Shown one piece after another: positions 12,849-21,316 of a DNA stretch of 64,000 nucleotides. Location: the NCBI RefSeq assembly GCF_047511655.1, contig NC_133397.1, positions 44,964,001 to 45,028,000 on the forward strand, in the 5' to 3' direction. This stretch comes from Castor canadensis (lineage: Eukaryota; Chordata; Mammalia; Rodentia; Castoridae). The notes beneath the pieces were generated by a model. It did not search any database and was not told where the DNA came from. It saw nothing but the letters and a program-made list of their open reading frames with translations. The number at the start of each line of letters is the position of its first letter. Within the stretch, counting starts at the first letter, position 1. The position numbers were made by a program, and so were the translations under genes.

Positions 12849-13256
12849 TGTTAGGTCCCGGAATCCTATTCCCCCGAGAGACAGAGAGCCAGGCGTGAAT
12901 GCAATCAACAAAGCAGAGTTTATTGGGCTGGCTAGCCAGGGTCGAGCTCCCACACGGACACGCAGGACCGGTTAGGAAAACACGACCCTGAGCCTCTTTA
13001 GGGGAAATCTTATATAGACCGCGGTGGCATGCATATTTTCGTTATCAACATTGGGCAAGCAGGCAGAGCACATCTTGCGCGTACCTCACAACTTGCACGT
13101 ACTTCACATCTTGCATGTACCCCCCGCTTACATTCCCCACATTCTATATGCCCTAACTGAGCCCTGCCGCATTGCTTATCTTATCTACATGGGATGTTTG
13201 GTACTGGTTTCTCCAACAAGGGGGTTGGGGCCCGCTGAGACCTCCTATTCCTTTCA
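12849..13256 (-). repeat. Proviral 3' LTR
   Basis: This is the 408-bp partner of the LTR at 21097-21504. The four differences are GGTCC/GGACC near the U5 end, GACACG/GACATG in R, CACAAC/CACATC in the middle U3 repeat and CGCTTA/CGCTCA in U3. The PPT adjoins its sense start (13256) and CTAT at 12845-12848 adjoins its sense end. The AATAAA at 12919-12924 (minus) would serve as the poly(A) signal of proviral transcripts. Confidence 0.96.
12919..12924 (-). promoter_or_regulatory. Proviral polyadenylation signal (3' LTR)
   Basis: AATAAA on the minus strand, within R of the 3' LTR. The copy in the 5' LTR is at 21167-21172. A T-rich stretch follows in sense orientation, as expected for a working signal. 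Confidence 0.85.
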
Positions 13257-13270
13257 TTCCCCCCTTTTCT
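13257..13270 (-). promoter_or_regulatory. Polypurine tract
   Basis: The sense strand reads AGAAAAGGGGGGAA, directly before the 3' LTR TG and six bases after the env stop. It is the primer for plus-strand DNA synthesis. Confidence 0.93.
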
Positions 13271-13276
13271 TACGGC

Positions 13277-15484
13277 CTAAATTGAGGAATCATTCTCAAG
13301 GGGATGAAGAGCCTGATATTGTTGGCGGAGGACCAGAAGTTGGATAGTATTAATTTGACTTTTGACAAAAGTCATAAGTCGGTTTAGAATCCAGGGTCCT
13401 ATGGTAACAAGTAATAGGATGATTATTATTGGCCCTGCCAATGCAGATAAAAGGGTAGCCAACCATGGGGACTGGTTAAACCAAGACTCGAACCAGCTTT
13501 CCCCGGCCTCTCTTTCTCGTTTTCTTTGTTCCAGGCTCTTTCGAAGTTTAGACATGGAGTCACGAACAACTCCGGTATGGTCAGCGTAAAAACAACATTC
13601 TTCCCCTAGAGCAACACATAGTCCCCCCTTTTGGAGGAACAACAAGTCCAGACCTCGTCGGTTTTGAAGTACTACCTCAGACAGGGAAGTGAGGGATTTT
13701 TCTAGGTGGCTAATGGAGGTTTCTATTCTCTCTATATCTTCGTCTATGGCTGCACGCAGCGAAGACATCCCTTTCTGCTGGGTGGCCAAAGAAGCTATGC
13801 CGGTTCCTGCTCCCGCTAACCCTAGGCTGAGTAGGGTAGCAATAGTTACTGTGGAAATAGGTTCTCTCTTTTTCCTTTTTTCAACCATTTTTGTATTCCA
13901 GTATGAATATAGACTCTCTTCCGAATGATAGAGGATGCGGGGCAGCACAGTCACTATAACACAGAATTCTTTAGAGCTGTTAAACACCTTAGTTGATAGG
14001 CACGGGGTGAGTCCAGACCGCGAGCATAGCCACCACCCATTGTCCTTTGGAATTACCCATTTAATAGCATTTTCCCAGGTAGAACTGGCGTTAATAACAG
14101 TACATAAGTCCCGTCTGTTCTTTGGCACTTTTCCTAAGCAGGTTCCTTGGCCGCTTACCTGCTGTATGGTCAGACCTCTCTTACGGTCTCCCCAGGAACA
14201 TTGAGTAGGGTTTTCCTCAGATGAGGTATCGTGAGTGGTGTTTAGCCCTATTGCCTCATAGAATGGGGGCCTCACATCATAACATAACCAACAGGAGTTA
14301 GTCATGTTAGGGTTGGTGTGGTTTAACGTCAGGAAGGCAGCACCCACTAGCTCCCAGAGGGGGTCTTTAGATCCGGTCATGAGACTGGGCCTCACCAGGG
14401 GAGGGCTGGTTTCTGATGGTCTTGGAGTTGTAACATTAGCCCGGGCTATGGTTGAGGGAAGGTGATGAGCTGTGGAAGGTCGGGGAGGTGGCTTTACATA
14501 GGGTGGCCTAAGTACCTTATTAGGGCCTATTGTTAGAGTAGAGACTGGTTGTTGCACACGCCGCAAAGTAAAAAGGGCTCCTGGATGATTTGTTTTGTAG
14601 AGTCTGACTCCCCAGGATTTACCCAATTCCCAATTCGTTGCCTTTTTTCCTAAATCAGTGAAATTTATCATAATGGGATTACAATTGGGGGGAGTTGGGC
14701 ATCCCTTATTTATAGGTCTAGGTTGGTGGTATGTAATGCCAGATTGAGAGACTCTACTTAATTGAATAAGGTCCCCCTGTTTGGGGGGTGGCCACCATAT
14801 ATCCCCTGAGCTCTCACAACCCCATGACTTACAATAATAGTCTGCGATTCCTCCACATTTTTTTCTGTGGTTGGGTTGGGGAGCGGGGCAGACATAGAAG
14901 TAACTTTGGCGCAAATCCCATTGTCCCCTGCCAGTGAATAAGGCCCTTAAGTCAAAGTATAATTCTGGGAACCAGGTGCTGGGAGGGGTCACCTTGGAGG
15001 TCTGGTTAAGAATGTCTCCTGTGGACACATCTACAATCATCCAGGTCAGGTTAAAAGGTTGATGTGGATTTGTATGCCCCCAGCAAGTGGTGGACAGGGT
15101 TAGAAAAAGGAATAAAGTTACCGAGGTCCAGTATGAAGTTTGAGTTTGAAAAAATTTTCCTTGTGGTGGGACACCCTTCTTGTTGGCAGGAAGCCTTTCT
15201 TCATAGCTACCGGATCTGCCGGTCTGATGTGGGTGTAGTGGACCCAGGTGATAATCCCATTCTAGGAGGGCTGCGGAGCATCTGGAGTGTTCTCGTTTTT
15301 CGGAGCATCCCGTATCAGCCGGAGCTTGAGTGGGTTTGTTGGATGCTTCTGTGCGGACCAATTTTCCTGTTTTTTCTCCGGAGGGTGAGCCCGTCTTACA
15401 TGGGAATGGTGTACCCATGCTGCAATCCCGTCGACCTTGAGGGCGGTAGGGGTAGTAAACAGTACAACATAAGGTCCTTTCCAT
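13277..15484 (-). CDS. env: Envelope glycoprotein (SU-TM), open frame
   Basis: The frame has 735 codons from ATG at 15482-15484 to TAG at 13277-13279, just before the PPT. A hydrophobic signal core (about 121-131, ending near TTCWG at 132-136) comes only after about 110 residues. The surface unit has many N-X-S/T sites, a proline-rich hinge (about 325-365) and CWLC (398-401), the isomerase motif that bonds SU to TM. The furin-type site RKKR ends at 540, and a hydrophobic fusion peptide follows (about 543-567). TM has the immunosuppressive-type segment near 606-622, CX6CC (C623, C630, C631), a membrane span (about 674-700) and a tail with YQAL (723-726). All landmarks of a type-C gammaretroviral Env are present. 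Possible starts are M1 and M23. It would be made from a spliced mRNA; the splice sites were not located. Confidence 0.95.
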   Translation of the reverse strand: MERTLCCTVYYPYRPQGRRDCSMGTPFPCKTGSPSGEKTGKLVRTEASNKPTQAPADTGCSEKREHSRCSAALLEWDYHLGPLHPHQTGRSGSYEERLPANKKGVPPQGKFFQTQTSYWTSVTLFLFLTLSTTCWGHTNPHQPFNLTWMIVDVSTGDILNQTSKVTPPSTWFPELYFDLRALFTGRGQWDLRQSYFYVCPAPQPNHRKKCGGIADYYCKSWGCESSGDIWWPPPKQGDLIQLSRVSQSGITYHQPRPINKGCPTPPNCNPIMINFTDLGKKATNWELGKSWGVRLYKTNHPGALFTLRRVQQPVSTLTIGPNKVLRPPYVKPPPRPSTAHHLPSTIARANVTTPRPSETSPPLVRPSLMTGSKDPLWELVGAAFLTLNHTNPNMTNSCWLCYDVRPPFYEAIGLNTTHDTSSEENPTQCSWGDRKRGLTIQQVSGQGTCLGKVPKNRRDLCTVINASSTWENAIKWVIPKDNGWWLCSRSGLTPCLSTKVFNSSKEFCVIVTVLPRILYHSEESLYSYWNTKMVEKRKKREPISTVTIATLLSLGLAGAGTGIASLATQQKGMSSLRAAIDEDIERIETSISHLEKSLTSLSEVVLQNRRGLDLLFLQKGGLCVALGEECCFYADHTGVVRDSMSKLRKSLEQRKREREAGESWFESWFNQSPWLATLLSALAGPIIIILLLVTIGPWILNRLMTFVKSQINTIQLLVLRQQYQALHPLENDSSI

Positions 15485-18400
15485 CTAGGCTCTAGGGTTT
15501 TGGACTGATGCCTTTTAACCCATACCATGTCACCCGGGACTATGCCATGTTCTGGAGCCGGGTCCCTCTTAACAGCGTGGTATGCTTGAATTAAGGGCCA
15601 AATCCGTTGTTGCACTTTAGCTAAAGCCTGCAACATGGTCAGGTAATTTGGGGCCAGATCACCTAGTTCTGGGCTTAAGGTCCTCTGAATGATGGGGGGT
15701 GGAGCCCCATACAGGATCTCAAAGGGAGTTAGCCCATGGACATAGGGGGAGTTCCAGACTCGGAAGATGGCCAAGGGAAGGAGCGTCACCCAATCACCGC
15801 CAGTCTCCAGGGCCAATTTGGCTAAAGTCTCCTTTAGTGTCCTATTCATCCTTTCTACTTGCCCTGAGCTCTGGGGGTTATATTCACAATGTAGCTTCCA
15901 ATTGGCCCCCATAGTCTGGGCTAGTCCCTGCAGGACTTTACTAACAAAAGCCGGACCGTTATCTGACCCAATTGCCTCGGGCACCCCATATCTGGGTATG
16001 ATTTGCTCTAGCAAAGCCTTTGCCACTACCTGACTCGTCTCCTTCTTTGTAGGAAAAGCCTCCACCCAGCCTGAAAAGGTATCTATGAACACCAGCAAAT
16101 ATTTGTACCCAAACTTTCCCGGTTTTACCTCAGTAAAATCCACTTCCCAACTTCTTCCCGGAGCCCTCCCCCATTCCCGAGTACCTGTATGGTGCCCCTC
16201 CCTTCGTCCTGGTTTCATGATTGTGCAGCTGGCACAATCTTCCACAATTTGGCGGACTGCTATGGTCTGGTTCGGAAATCGGAGCTGCGCAGATGTCAAC
16301 AAGTCTAGTAATTTTCTCCGCCCCAAATGGGTGGACTTATGTAAGTTAGCCAACAGGAATCGTCCGAGTTTTTCAGGCAGAATTAACTTGCCTTCCAAGT
16401 CGCTTTTCCATCCATCTTCCCCTTCTCTAAAGGGGGAGTGGGCTCTCATCCAAGTGAAATCCTCTGTGGAGTATTCTGGTCGGGGGGGTAGCGGAGGGAG
16501 CTCTGGGACCGGCACGTCTATCGCCGCAACCGTGGAAGGTTGCCCTGTCTCCATGGGAGGACTCACCATTGCTACTCTCTTTGCTTCTTGATCTGCTCTG
16601 TTGTTACCGACAGCTTCCGGCGTCTTGGCAGACTGGTGGCCTGGGACATACATCACTGCCACTGCCTTCGGTTTTTCCACTGCCATTAATAGACGCTGGA
16701 CTTCGGCTAGGTTCTTTAGATGTTTTCCTTCTGCTGTGCGGAATCCTCTTTCGCGATAGATGGCCCCGTGGACATAGATGGTACCGAAAGCATAGCGGCT
16801 ATCGGTGTAGATATTGACTCGCTTTCCTTTTGCCCTCTCCAGGGCCTCTGCCAAGGCAATTAATTCCGCTTTTTGGGCTGATGTTCTGGGTGGGAGGGCG
16901 CTGCTCCATACCGTATTTCCTTCTTGGTCGACTACAGCTGCCCCTGCCCTTCGGGCTCCATCTTGGAAAAAACTGCTTCCATCCGTGTACCAGTTTAATT
17001 TGCAGCCGGACAGGGGGGTATCCTTTAGGTCAGCCCGTACCTGTGTAACTTCGGAGAGGAATTCTTTGCAGTTATGGACAGGTGTCTGCAGTTCCGGGTT
17101 AGGCAACAAGGTGGCAGGGTTCAGGATTACGGGATCTGTGAATGTGATCCGAGGGGAATCCAACAAGAGCCCCTGGTAGTGGGTGAGCCTGGCATTCGTC
17201 ATCCATTTCCCAGGGGGTTGTTTAAGGATTCCCTCCACCGGGTGAGGGGCCGTTACCCAGAGGGCCTGTCCAAAGGTTAGTTTATCGGCTTCTCTCACCA
17301 GCACGGCAATGGCCGCTATGATGCGGAGGCAGGGGGGCCATCCTGCCGCTACTGCGTCTAATTTCTTGGAAAAGTATGCCACTGGTCTCTTCCAGGGACC
17401 TAGCTGTTGGGTCAAGACTCCTTTGGCTACCCCCTTTTTCTCATCTACAAACAGAGTGAATGGTCTTGTAGGATCTGGCAAGGCTAAGGCAGGGGCCTGC
17501 AAAAGAGCGTCTTTTAGCTGATCAAAGGCCTGTTGTTCTCTCTCTCCCCAACTCCAATCTGGAGCTTCTTTGGTGGCCTCATATAGGGGTCTGGCTATTT
17601 CCGCAAATCCTGGAATCCAGAGTCTACAGAACCCCGCGGAGCCCAGGAATTCTCTCACCCCCCTAGTGGATGTCGGGGATGGGATAGCCAGAATAGTCTG
17701 TTTCATGGCATCAGTCAGCCACCTTGCCCCATCTGCAATCCGATAACCCAAATACGTCACTGACCTTTTACAGATGTGAGTTTTCTTGGCACTTGCCCGA
17801 TACCCCAGCTCACCTAATTCCGTTAGCAGGTGTTCAGTAGCCTTGATGCACTCCTCTCGGGTTTCTGCCGCTAACAGTAAGTCATCAACATACTGTAATA
17901 GAGTGACTCGTGGGTGGCTCCGACGAAAAGGTTCCAGGTCCTGGCTCAGGGCCTCATTAAACAGGGTGGGAGAGTTTTTAAATCCTTGCGGCAGTCTGGT
18001 CCAAGTGAGCTGTCCGGATTGGCCCCCATCTTCTTGCCATTCGAAAGCAAATAGCGGCTGACTAATTTCTAACAATGGAATGCTGAAGAAAGCATCTTTC
18101 AAATCAAGGGTTGTATACCATACTTGCGAGGGGGGTAGGTGGCTGAGCAAGGTATAGGGATTTGGAACGGTGGGATGAATGTCCTCCGTCCGCTCGTTTA
18201 CCTTTCGTAGGTCTTGCACAGGCCTATAGTCCCCGCTTCCCGGCTTTCGGACGGGGAGCAGAGGAGTATTCCAGGCAGACTGACAAGGTCGCAGTACTCC
18301 TTCCTTTATTAGCCTGTGGATATGAGGGGCTATGCCTCTTCGGGCCTCCTCAGGCATAGGATACTGTTTCACCCGAATGGGGAGAGCAGAAGCCTTCAAT

Positions 18401-18912
18401 TGTATAACTACGGGCGGGAGGTGTTTGGCGAGGCCGGTTCCCGCAGTCTCCGCCCAGGCCGTGGGAAATCTTTTTACCCAATGAGTCATGTCCCCTCCTG
18501 GTTCCTGTTGACTCTCAAACAGACGATGCTCGTCAGCCAATGATAGGGACAAGACATGAATCGGGCTCCCTTCTCGATCAGTCACAATTATTCCATCTGG
18601 TTCAAAATGGATATGGGCCCCTATTTTGGTGAGTAGGTCCCGTCCGAGCAGGGGAGCGGGGCTCTCAGGGACGACCAAGAAAGAGTGTGTGACCTGGTGT
18701 TTTCCTAAGTTCACCTTTCTTTTGGTAGTCCATGTACATAACTGCGTACCGGTGGCCCCCTGAACAACACTTGTTCGTGCCTTGTTCAAAGGTCCATGTG
18801 CCTTGTTTAAAACCGAATATTGGGCGCCGGTATCCACCATGAACCCCATCGGCTTCCCCTCCACATGCATTGTTACCCAGGACTCGGGGAGGGGGTCTGA
18901 GCCCCGTCTCCT
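15262..18912 (-). CDS. pol: pro-pol polyprotein: protease, reverse transcriptase, RNase H, integrase (open)
   Basis: The frame is open for 1216 codons after the gag TGA. Numbering here is from the first ATG (18870). The aspartic protease has VDTGA with catalytic D13. Reverse transcriptase has D256 in LDLKDAF, LPQGF (293-297) and YVDD (327-330). RNase H has D630, E669, D690 and probably D760. Integrase has the zinc residues H844, H848, C879, C882, the DD35E triad D911, D970 and E1006, and a WKGPY motif near 1130 in the C-terminal part. All catalytic residues I checked are present and there is no stop or frameshift. It ends at TAG (15262-15264), overlapping the start of env by 223 bases in another frame. 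Expression depends on readthrough of gag, which is itself interrupted by the TAG at 19951. Confidence 0.96.
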   Translation of the reverse strand, partial: RRRGSDPLPESWVTMHVEGKPMGFMVDTGAQYSVLNKAHGPLNKARTSVVQGATGTQLCTWTTKRKVNLGKHQVTHSFLVVPESPAPLLGRDLLTKIGAHIHFEPDGIIVTDREGSPIHVLSLSLADEHRLFESQQEPGGDMTHWVKRFPTAWAETAGTGLAKHLPPVVIQLKASALPIRVKQYPMPEEARRGIAPHIHRLIKEGVLRPCQSAWNTPLLPVRKPGSGDYRPVQDLRKVNERTEDIHPTVPNPYTLLSHLPPSQVWYTTLDLKDAFFSIPLLEISQPLFAFEWQEDGGQSGQLTWTRLPQGFKNSPTLFNEALSQDLEPFRRSHPRVTLLQYVDDLLLAAETREECIKATEHLLTELGELGYRASAKKTHICKRSVTYLGYRIADGARWLTDAMKQTILAIPSPTSTRGVREFLGSAGFCRLWIPGFAEIARPLYEATKEAPDWSWGEREQQAFDQLKDALLQAPALALPDPTRPFTLFVDEKKGVAKGVLTQQLGPWKRPVAYFSKKLDAVAAGWPPCLRIIAAIAVLVREADKLTFGQALWVTAPHPVEGILKQPPGKWMTNARLTHYQGLLLDSPRITFTDPVILNPATLLPNPELQTPVHNCKEFLSEVTQVRADLKDTPLSGCKLNWYTDGSSFFQDGARRAGAAVVDQEGNTVWSSALPPRTSAQKAELIALAEALERAKGKRVNIYTDSRYAFGTIYVHGAIYRERGFRTAEGKHLKNLAEVQRLLMAVEKPKAVAVMYVPGHQSAKTPEAVGNNRADQEAKRVAMVSPPMETGQPSTVAAIDVPVPELPPLPPRPEYSTEDFTWMRAHSPFREGEDGWKSDLEGKLILPEKLGRFLLANLHKSTHLGRRKLLDLLTSAQLRFPNQTIAVRQIVEDCASCTIMKPGRREGHHTGTREWGRAPGRSWEVDFTEVKPGKFGYKYLLVFIDTFSGWVEAFPTKKETSQVVAKALLEQIIPRYGVPEAIGSDNGPAFVSKVLQGLAQTMGANWKLHCEYNPQSSGQVERMNRTLKETLAKLALETGGDWVTLLPLAIFRVWNSPYVHGLTPFEILYGAPPPIIQRTLSPELGDLAPNYLTMLQALAKVQQRIWPLIQAYHAVKRDPAPEHGIVPGDMVWVKRHQSKTLEPRWKGPYVVLFTTPTALKVDGIAAWVHHSHVRRAHPPEKKQENWSAQKHPTNPLKLRLIRDAPKNENTPDAPQPS

Positions 18913-18915
18913 TCA
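18856..18915 (-). promoter_or_regulatory. gag-pol readthrough site: TGA plus predicted pseudoknot
   Basis: Gag ends in TGA (18913-18915) and pol continues in the same frame, the gammaretroviral readthrough arrangement. Eight bases after the stop, GGGCTC (18904-18899) can pair with GAGTCC (18885-18880; one G-T pair). The C-rich loop between them can pair with GGAGGGG (18862-18856), giving an H-type pseudoknot at the spacing known for murine leukemia virus. The well-studied relatives use UAG here; this copy has UGA. The structure is predicted by eye. Confidence 0.8.
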
Positions 18916-19950
18916 GTCCTCTTCTCCGGCTAGGAGGACTCTGGCCTGCTCTACTGCTCGTTCCCTTTCCCTGTTTTCCCCCGGTCTCCTTCCAAACCCT
19001 CTTCTTCCCTTTAACTTAGGACATTCTCTCTTCCAATGCCCCGTTTCCTTACAGTAAAAACAGTGTTCCTTATCCGGGGTCCTGGCGTGGCCCCCTCCCC
19101 TGGGTTGGTCCCGGACACCCGCTAGGAAAATACGAGCCATTTCTCTCTGTTGCTTTCGGTTTTCCTTAGCCTGGAACTCCCGGTCCTCCTTTCTCAATTT
19201 CTCCTGGGCCTCCCTGTCTTCCTTTCTCTGTCTTTCCTCCCTTTCTTCTGGAGTTTCCCTAGCGGTAAAGACCTTTTCCGCTACCTGCAGCATTTCCCTT
19301 ATAGTCATCTCCCCTAAGTTTTCCTGTTTATTGAGTTTTCTCCTAATGTCTGGAGCTGCCTGATTAATGAATGAGAGTACCACAGCAGACTGGTGGAGGT
19401 CCGCCTCAGGGTCAATAGGGGTGTACTGACGGTATGCCTCATAGAGGCGCTCTAAGAAACCGGCTGGGCTTTCGTTTTCCCTTTGAACGACTGCTTTCAC
19501 TTTTGCAAAATTGGTGGGCCTTCTGGCGGCCGCTCGGAGACCGGCCATAAGAGTCTGGCGGTAGATCCGAAGACGCTCCCTACCTTCTGCGGTCCCGAAA
19601 TCCCAATTAGGGCGGTGTAGGGGAAAAGCCTCGTCTATGGCCGGTTGGAGAGTTGTGGGTCTCCCATTATCCCCCAAGACGTTCTTCCTCGCTTCGTTGA
19701 GGATGCGCTCTCGTTCCTCTGTCGTAAAAAGAGTATTGAGCAGCTGATGACAGTCATCCCAAGTGGGACGGTGTGTATGCATGATGGACTCCAGGAGATC
19801 TATGAGACACTTGGGGTCTTCAGAAAAGGGAGGGTTCTGCGTCCTCCAGTTATATAGATCACTGGAGGAGAAGGGCCAGTACTGAAACTGTTGCCCTCCT
19901 CCCGGTCCCCCTTGGCCCACCATCCGGACTGGAAGTGTAGGGACAGTTTC
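18913..19950 (-). pseudogene. gag: gag 3' part: capsid and nucleocapsid (cut off by upstream TAG)
   Basis: This continues in the same frame as matrix/p12 directly after the TAG at 19951-19953. Numbered from the first internal ATG (19923), it shows the capsid start near QYWPF (14-18), the major homology region around residues 147-165 (Q147, E151, F156, R159), a long charged Glu/Arg segment (about 224-262), and one nucleocapsid zinc knuckle with C288, C291, H296 and C301 (CX2CX4HX4C). It ends at TGA (18913-18915), after which pol follows in frame. As it stands the genomic RNA cannot give a full Gag by normal translation, because the stop precedes capsid. No other break is visible. Confidence 0.92.
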
Positions 19951-20613
19951 CTACCCCTGTGTTGATGAGGGGGGCCCGTCTTCCCCCTCCCTTTCCCGGA
20001 TCCCTCGGGGGCAAAGTCTTCGACCCATTCCTCCTCCTGCTGCCAGTCCTGTTGAGGAGGATGAGGAAATTTCCTCCTCCGGGGCACTGGCTTGGCCAGG
20101 GGGAGTCACGTATGGAGGCGGCCGATCTTCCTCTGGCCCTGCGAGGGATGGGTAAAGGGGGGAACTCTCTGGTAAGACCGGAGATGGTGAAGGAGATGCC
20201 CTAATTTGAGGACCAGTAAAGGTGGGAAGAGGAAGTTTTTCCTCCTCCTTTATGACCAAGGCGGGCGTGACTGGGGTTTTAGCCCCGGGGGCCGAACTGG
20301 AGGGGTGGGTCAGAAAAACTGTTAACCAAGGGGGAGGGTTCCTCACCAGATCCTCCCAAACCAAAATGTAAGGAACTTGGTCTGGATGGCCTCGATTGTC
20401 TGGCTGAAAAATGACTGCTTTAACCTTAGTGATCAGGTCTAGGGAGAGGGAACCTTGAATGGGCCACCCGACTCCAAAGGTGGGCCACTCTGCAGAACAA
20501 AAGGTGTCGAACTTACCTTTCTTGATGACCAGACCTTCATTTAAGGCCCTTTCTTTAACTTCTGGAAAGTGAGAAAGGATCAGAGACTTTGGGGTTGTTT
20601 GTCCCTGTCCCAT
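19951..20613 (-). CDS. gag: gag 5' part: matrix and p12 (ends at in-frame TAG)
   Basis: The ATG at 20611-20613 begins MGQGQTTPKS; glycine 2 is the expected myristoylation site for membrane targeting of matrix. The frame runs 220 codons. Matrix is followed by a proline/serine-rich p12-like part with an LYPSL motif (about residues 153-157, ALIX-type late domain) and PPPY (165-168, NEDD4-type late domain), both used for budding. The frame ends at a TAG at 19951-19953. After 9 further sense codons in the same frame the capsid part begins, so this is a premature stop, not the natural end of gag. The hydrophobic leader upstream is in the same frame. Confidence 0.93.
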   Translation of the reverse strand: MGQGQTTPKSLILSHFPEVKERALNEGLVIKKGKFDTFCSAEWPTFGVGWPIQGSLSLDLITKVKAVIFQPDNRGHPDQVPYILVWEDLVRNPPPWLTVFLTHPSSSAPGAKTPVTPALVIKEEEKLPLPTFTGPQIRASPSPSPVLPESSPLYPSLAGPEEDRPPPYVTPPGQASAPEEEISSSSSTGLAAGGGMGRRLCPRGIREREGEDGPPSSTQG

Positions 20614-20841
20614 TGTGGAAGGAGACTCAAACACCAAGAGAGATAGAACAAAAAGTGTAAAGGCAACAATAATTCCACACACACACAACACTCTCCAGCA
20701 CTCGCTCGGACCGGTCCTTCTCTCACACTGGTGCGCACCCCATTCAACCTCCTCACCGTCCAACTGGGATATCAGGCCGAAAGGCGTCCACTTGACGGGT
20801 GGTCGGTCGACTAGCTCAATTAGTTCTTCACCTGGCGCCAG
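20614..20841 (-). CDS. Putative glyco-Gag leader (in-frame N-terminal extension of gag)
   Basis: The frame upstream of the gag ATG is open far into the 5' leader. An in-frame CTG at 20839-20841 sits in a strong initiation context (A at -3, G at +4) and would add 76 residues to Gag. The last third is a hydrophobic segment of about 21 residues (roughly leader residues 52-72, starting LCVCGIIVAF) just before the Gag methionine. That matches the type II membrane topology of murine glyco-Gag, which starts at a CUG, has a similar leader length, and is known as an infectivity factor acting against SERINC5 and APOBEC3. Initiation at this CTG is inferred. The gag TAG downstream would limit the product to leader plus matrix/p12. 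Confidence 0.65.
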
Positions 20842-21076
20842 GGTTCCTAAAATGCTCGAGCCCAAATGAGAGGAAAGCCTCTCCCAATAGGACCCTGTGG
20901 TCCTCCTTGCGAGATTCCCAGAATGAATCTCCCTGGGGATTGGCCGAATCCCCGCCGCGGCCCAAATGGAACACTCAAGTTCCTCCAAATGAGGGTCTGG
21001 GATCCCCTCCCAACGCCTAGGACTTGGGATCGCCCCTGCTTTCTCGCAGGCAGGTTCTGTCTCTCGAGAAAATGAA

Positions 21077-21094
21077 ATCTCGGTGGAACCTCCA
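21077..21094 (-). promoter_or_regulatory. Primer-binding site, tRNA-Gln type
   Basis: The sense strand reads TGGAGGTTCCACCGAGAT, two bases after the 5' LTR end. It is complementary to the 3' end of mammalian tRNA-Gln, including the CCA tail, and the match extends two further bases. Minus-strand DNA synthesis would be primed here. A glutamine primer is also used by the murine GLN gammaretroviral family, whereas many exogenous gammaretroviruses use proline. Confidence 0.9.
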
Positions 21095-21256
21095 AATGTT
21101 AGGACCCGGAATCCTATTCCCCCGAGAGACAGAGAGCCAGGCGTGAATGCAATCAACAAAGCAGAGTTTATTGGGCTGGCTAGCCAGGGTCGAGCTCCCA
21201 CACGGACATGCAGGACCGGTTAGGAAAACACGACCCTGAGCCTCTTTAGGGGAAAT

Positions 21257-21266
21257 CTTATATAGA
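21257..21266 (-). promoter_or_regulatory. Proviral TATA box (5' LTR)
   Basis: The sense strand reads TCTATATAAG here, about 90 bp before the AATAAA in the same LTR, which is the usual U3/R layout. Transcription would be expected to start roughly 25-30 bp downstream, near 21230. The same box is in the 3' LTR at 13009-13018. Confidence 0.85.
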
Positions 21267-21316
21267 CCGCGGTGGCATGCATATTTTCGTTATCAACATT
21301 GGGCAAGCAGGCAGAG

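Noticed and set aside
13024..13347. Plus-strand frame in the 3' LTR, repeated in the 5' LTR at 21272-21640
   Set aside because: It lies antisense across LTR U3 and exists twice only because the LTR is duplicated.
13362..14204. Possible cellular gene on the plus strand inside the env region
   Set aside because: It is antisense to an intact Env frame with all expected motifs.
15064..18543. Many plus-strand open frames of 65-168 codons opposite pol and env
   Set aside because: They are antisense shadows of the long minus-strand retroviral frames, with no family resemblance.
20842..21201. Further upstream extension of the gag frame to 21201
   Set aside because: The first codon there is GTG inside the LTR, not ATG, and that stretch includes the R/U5 and PBS region. 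I placed the likely leader start at the CTG at 20839-20841 instead.
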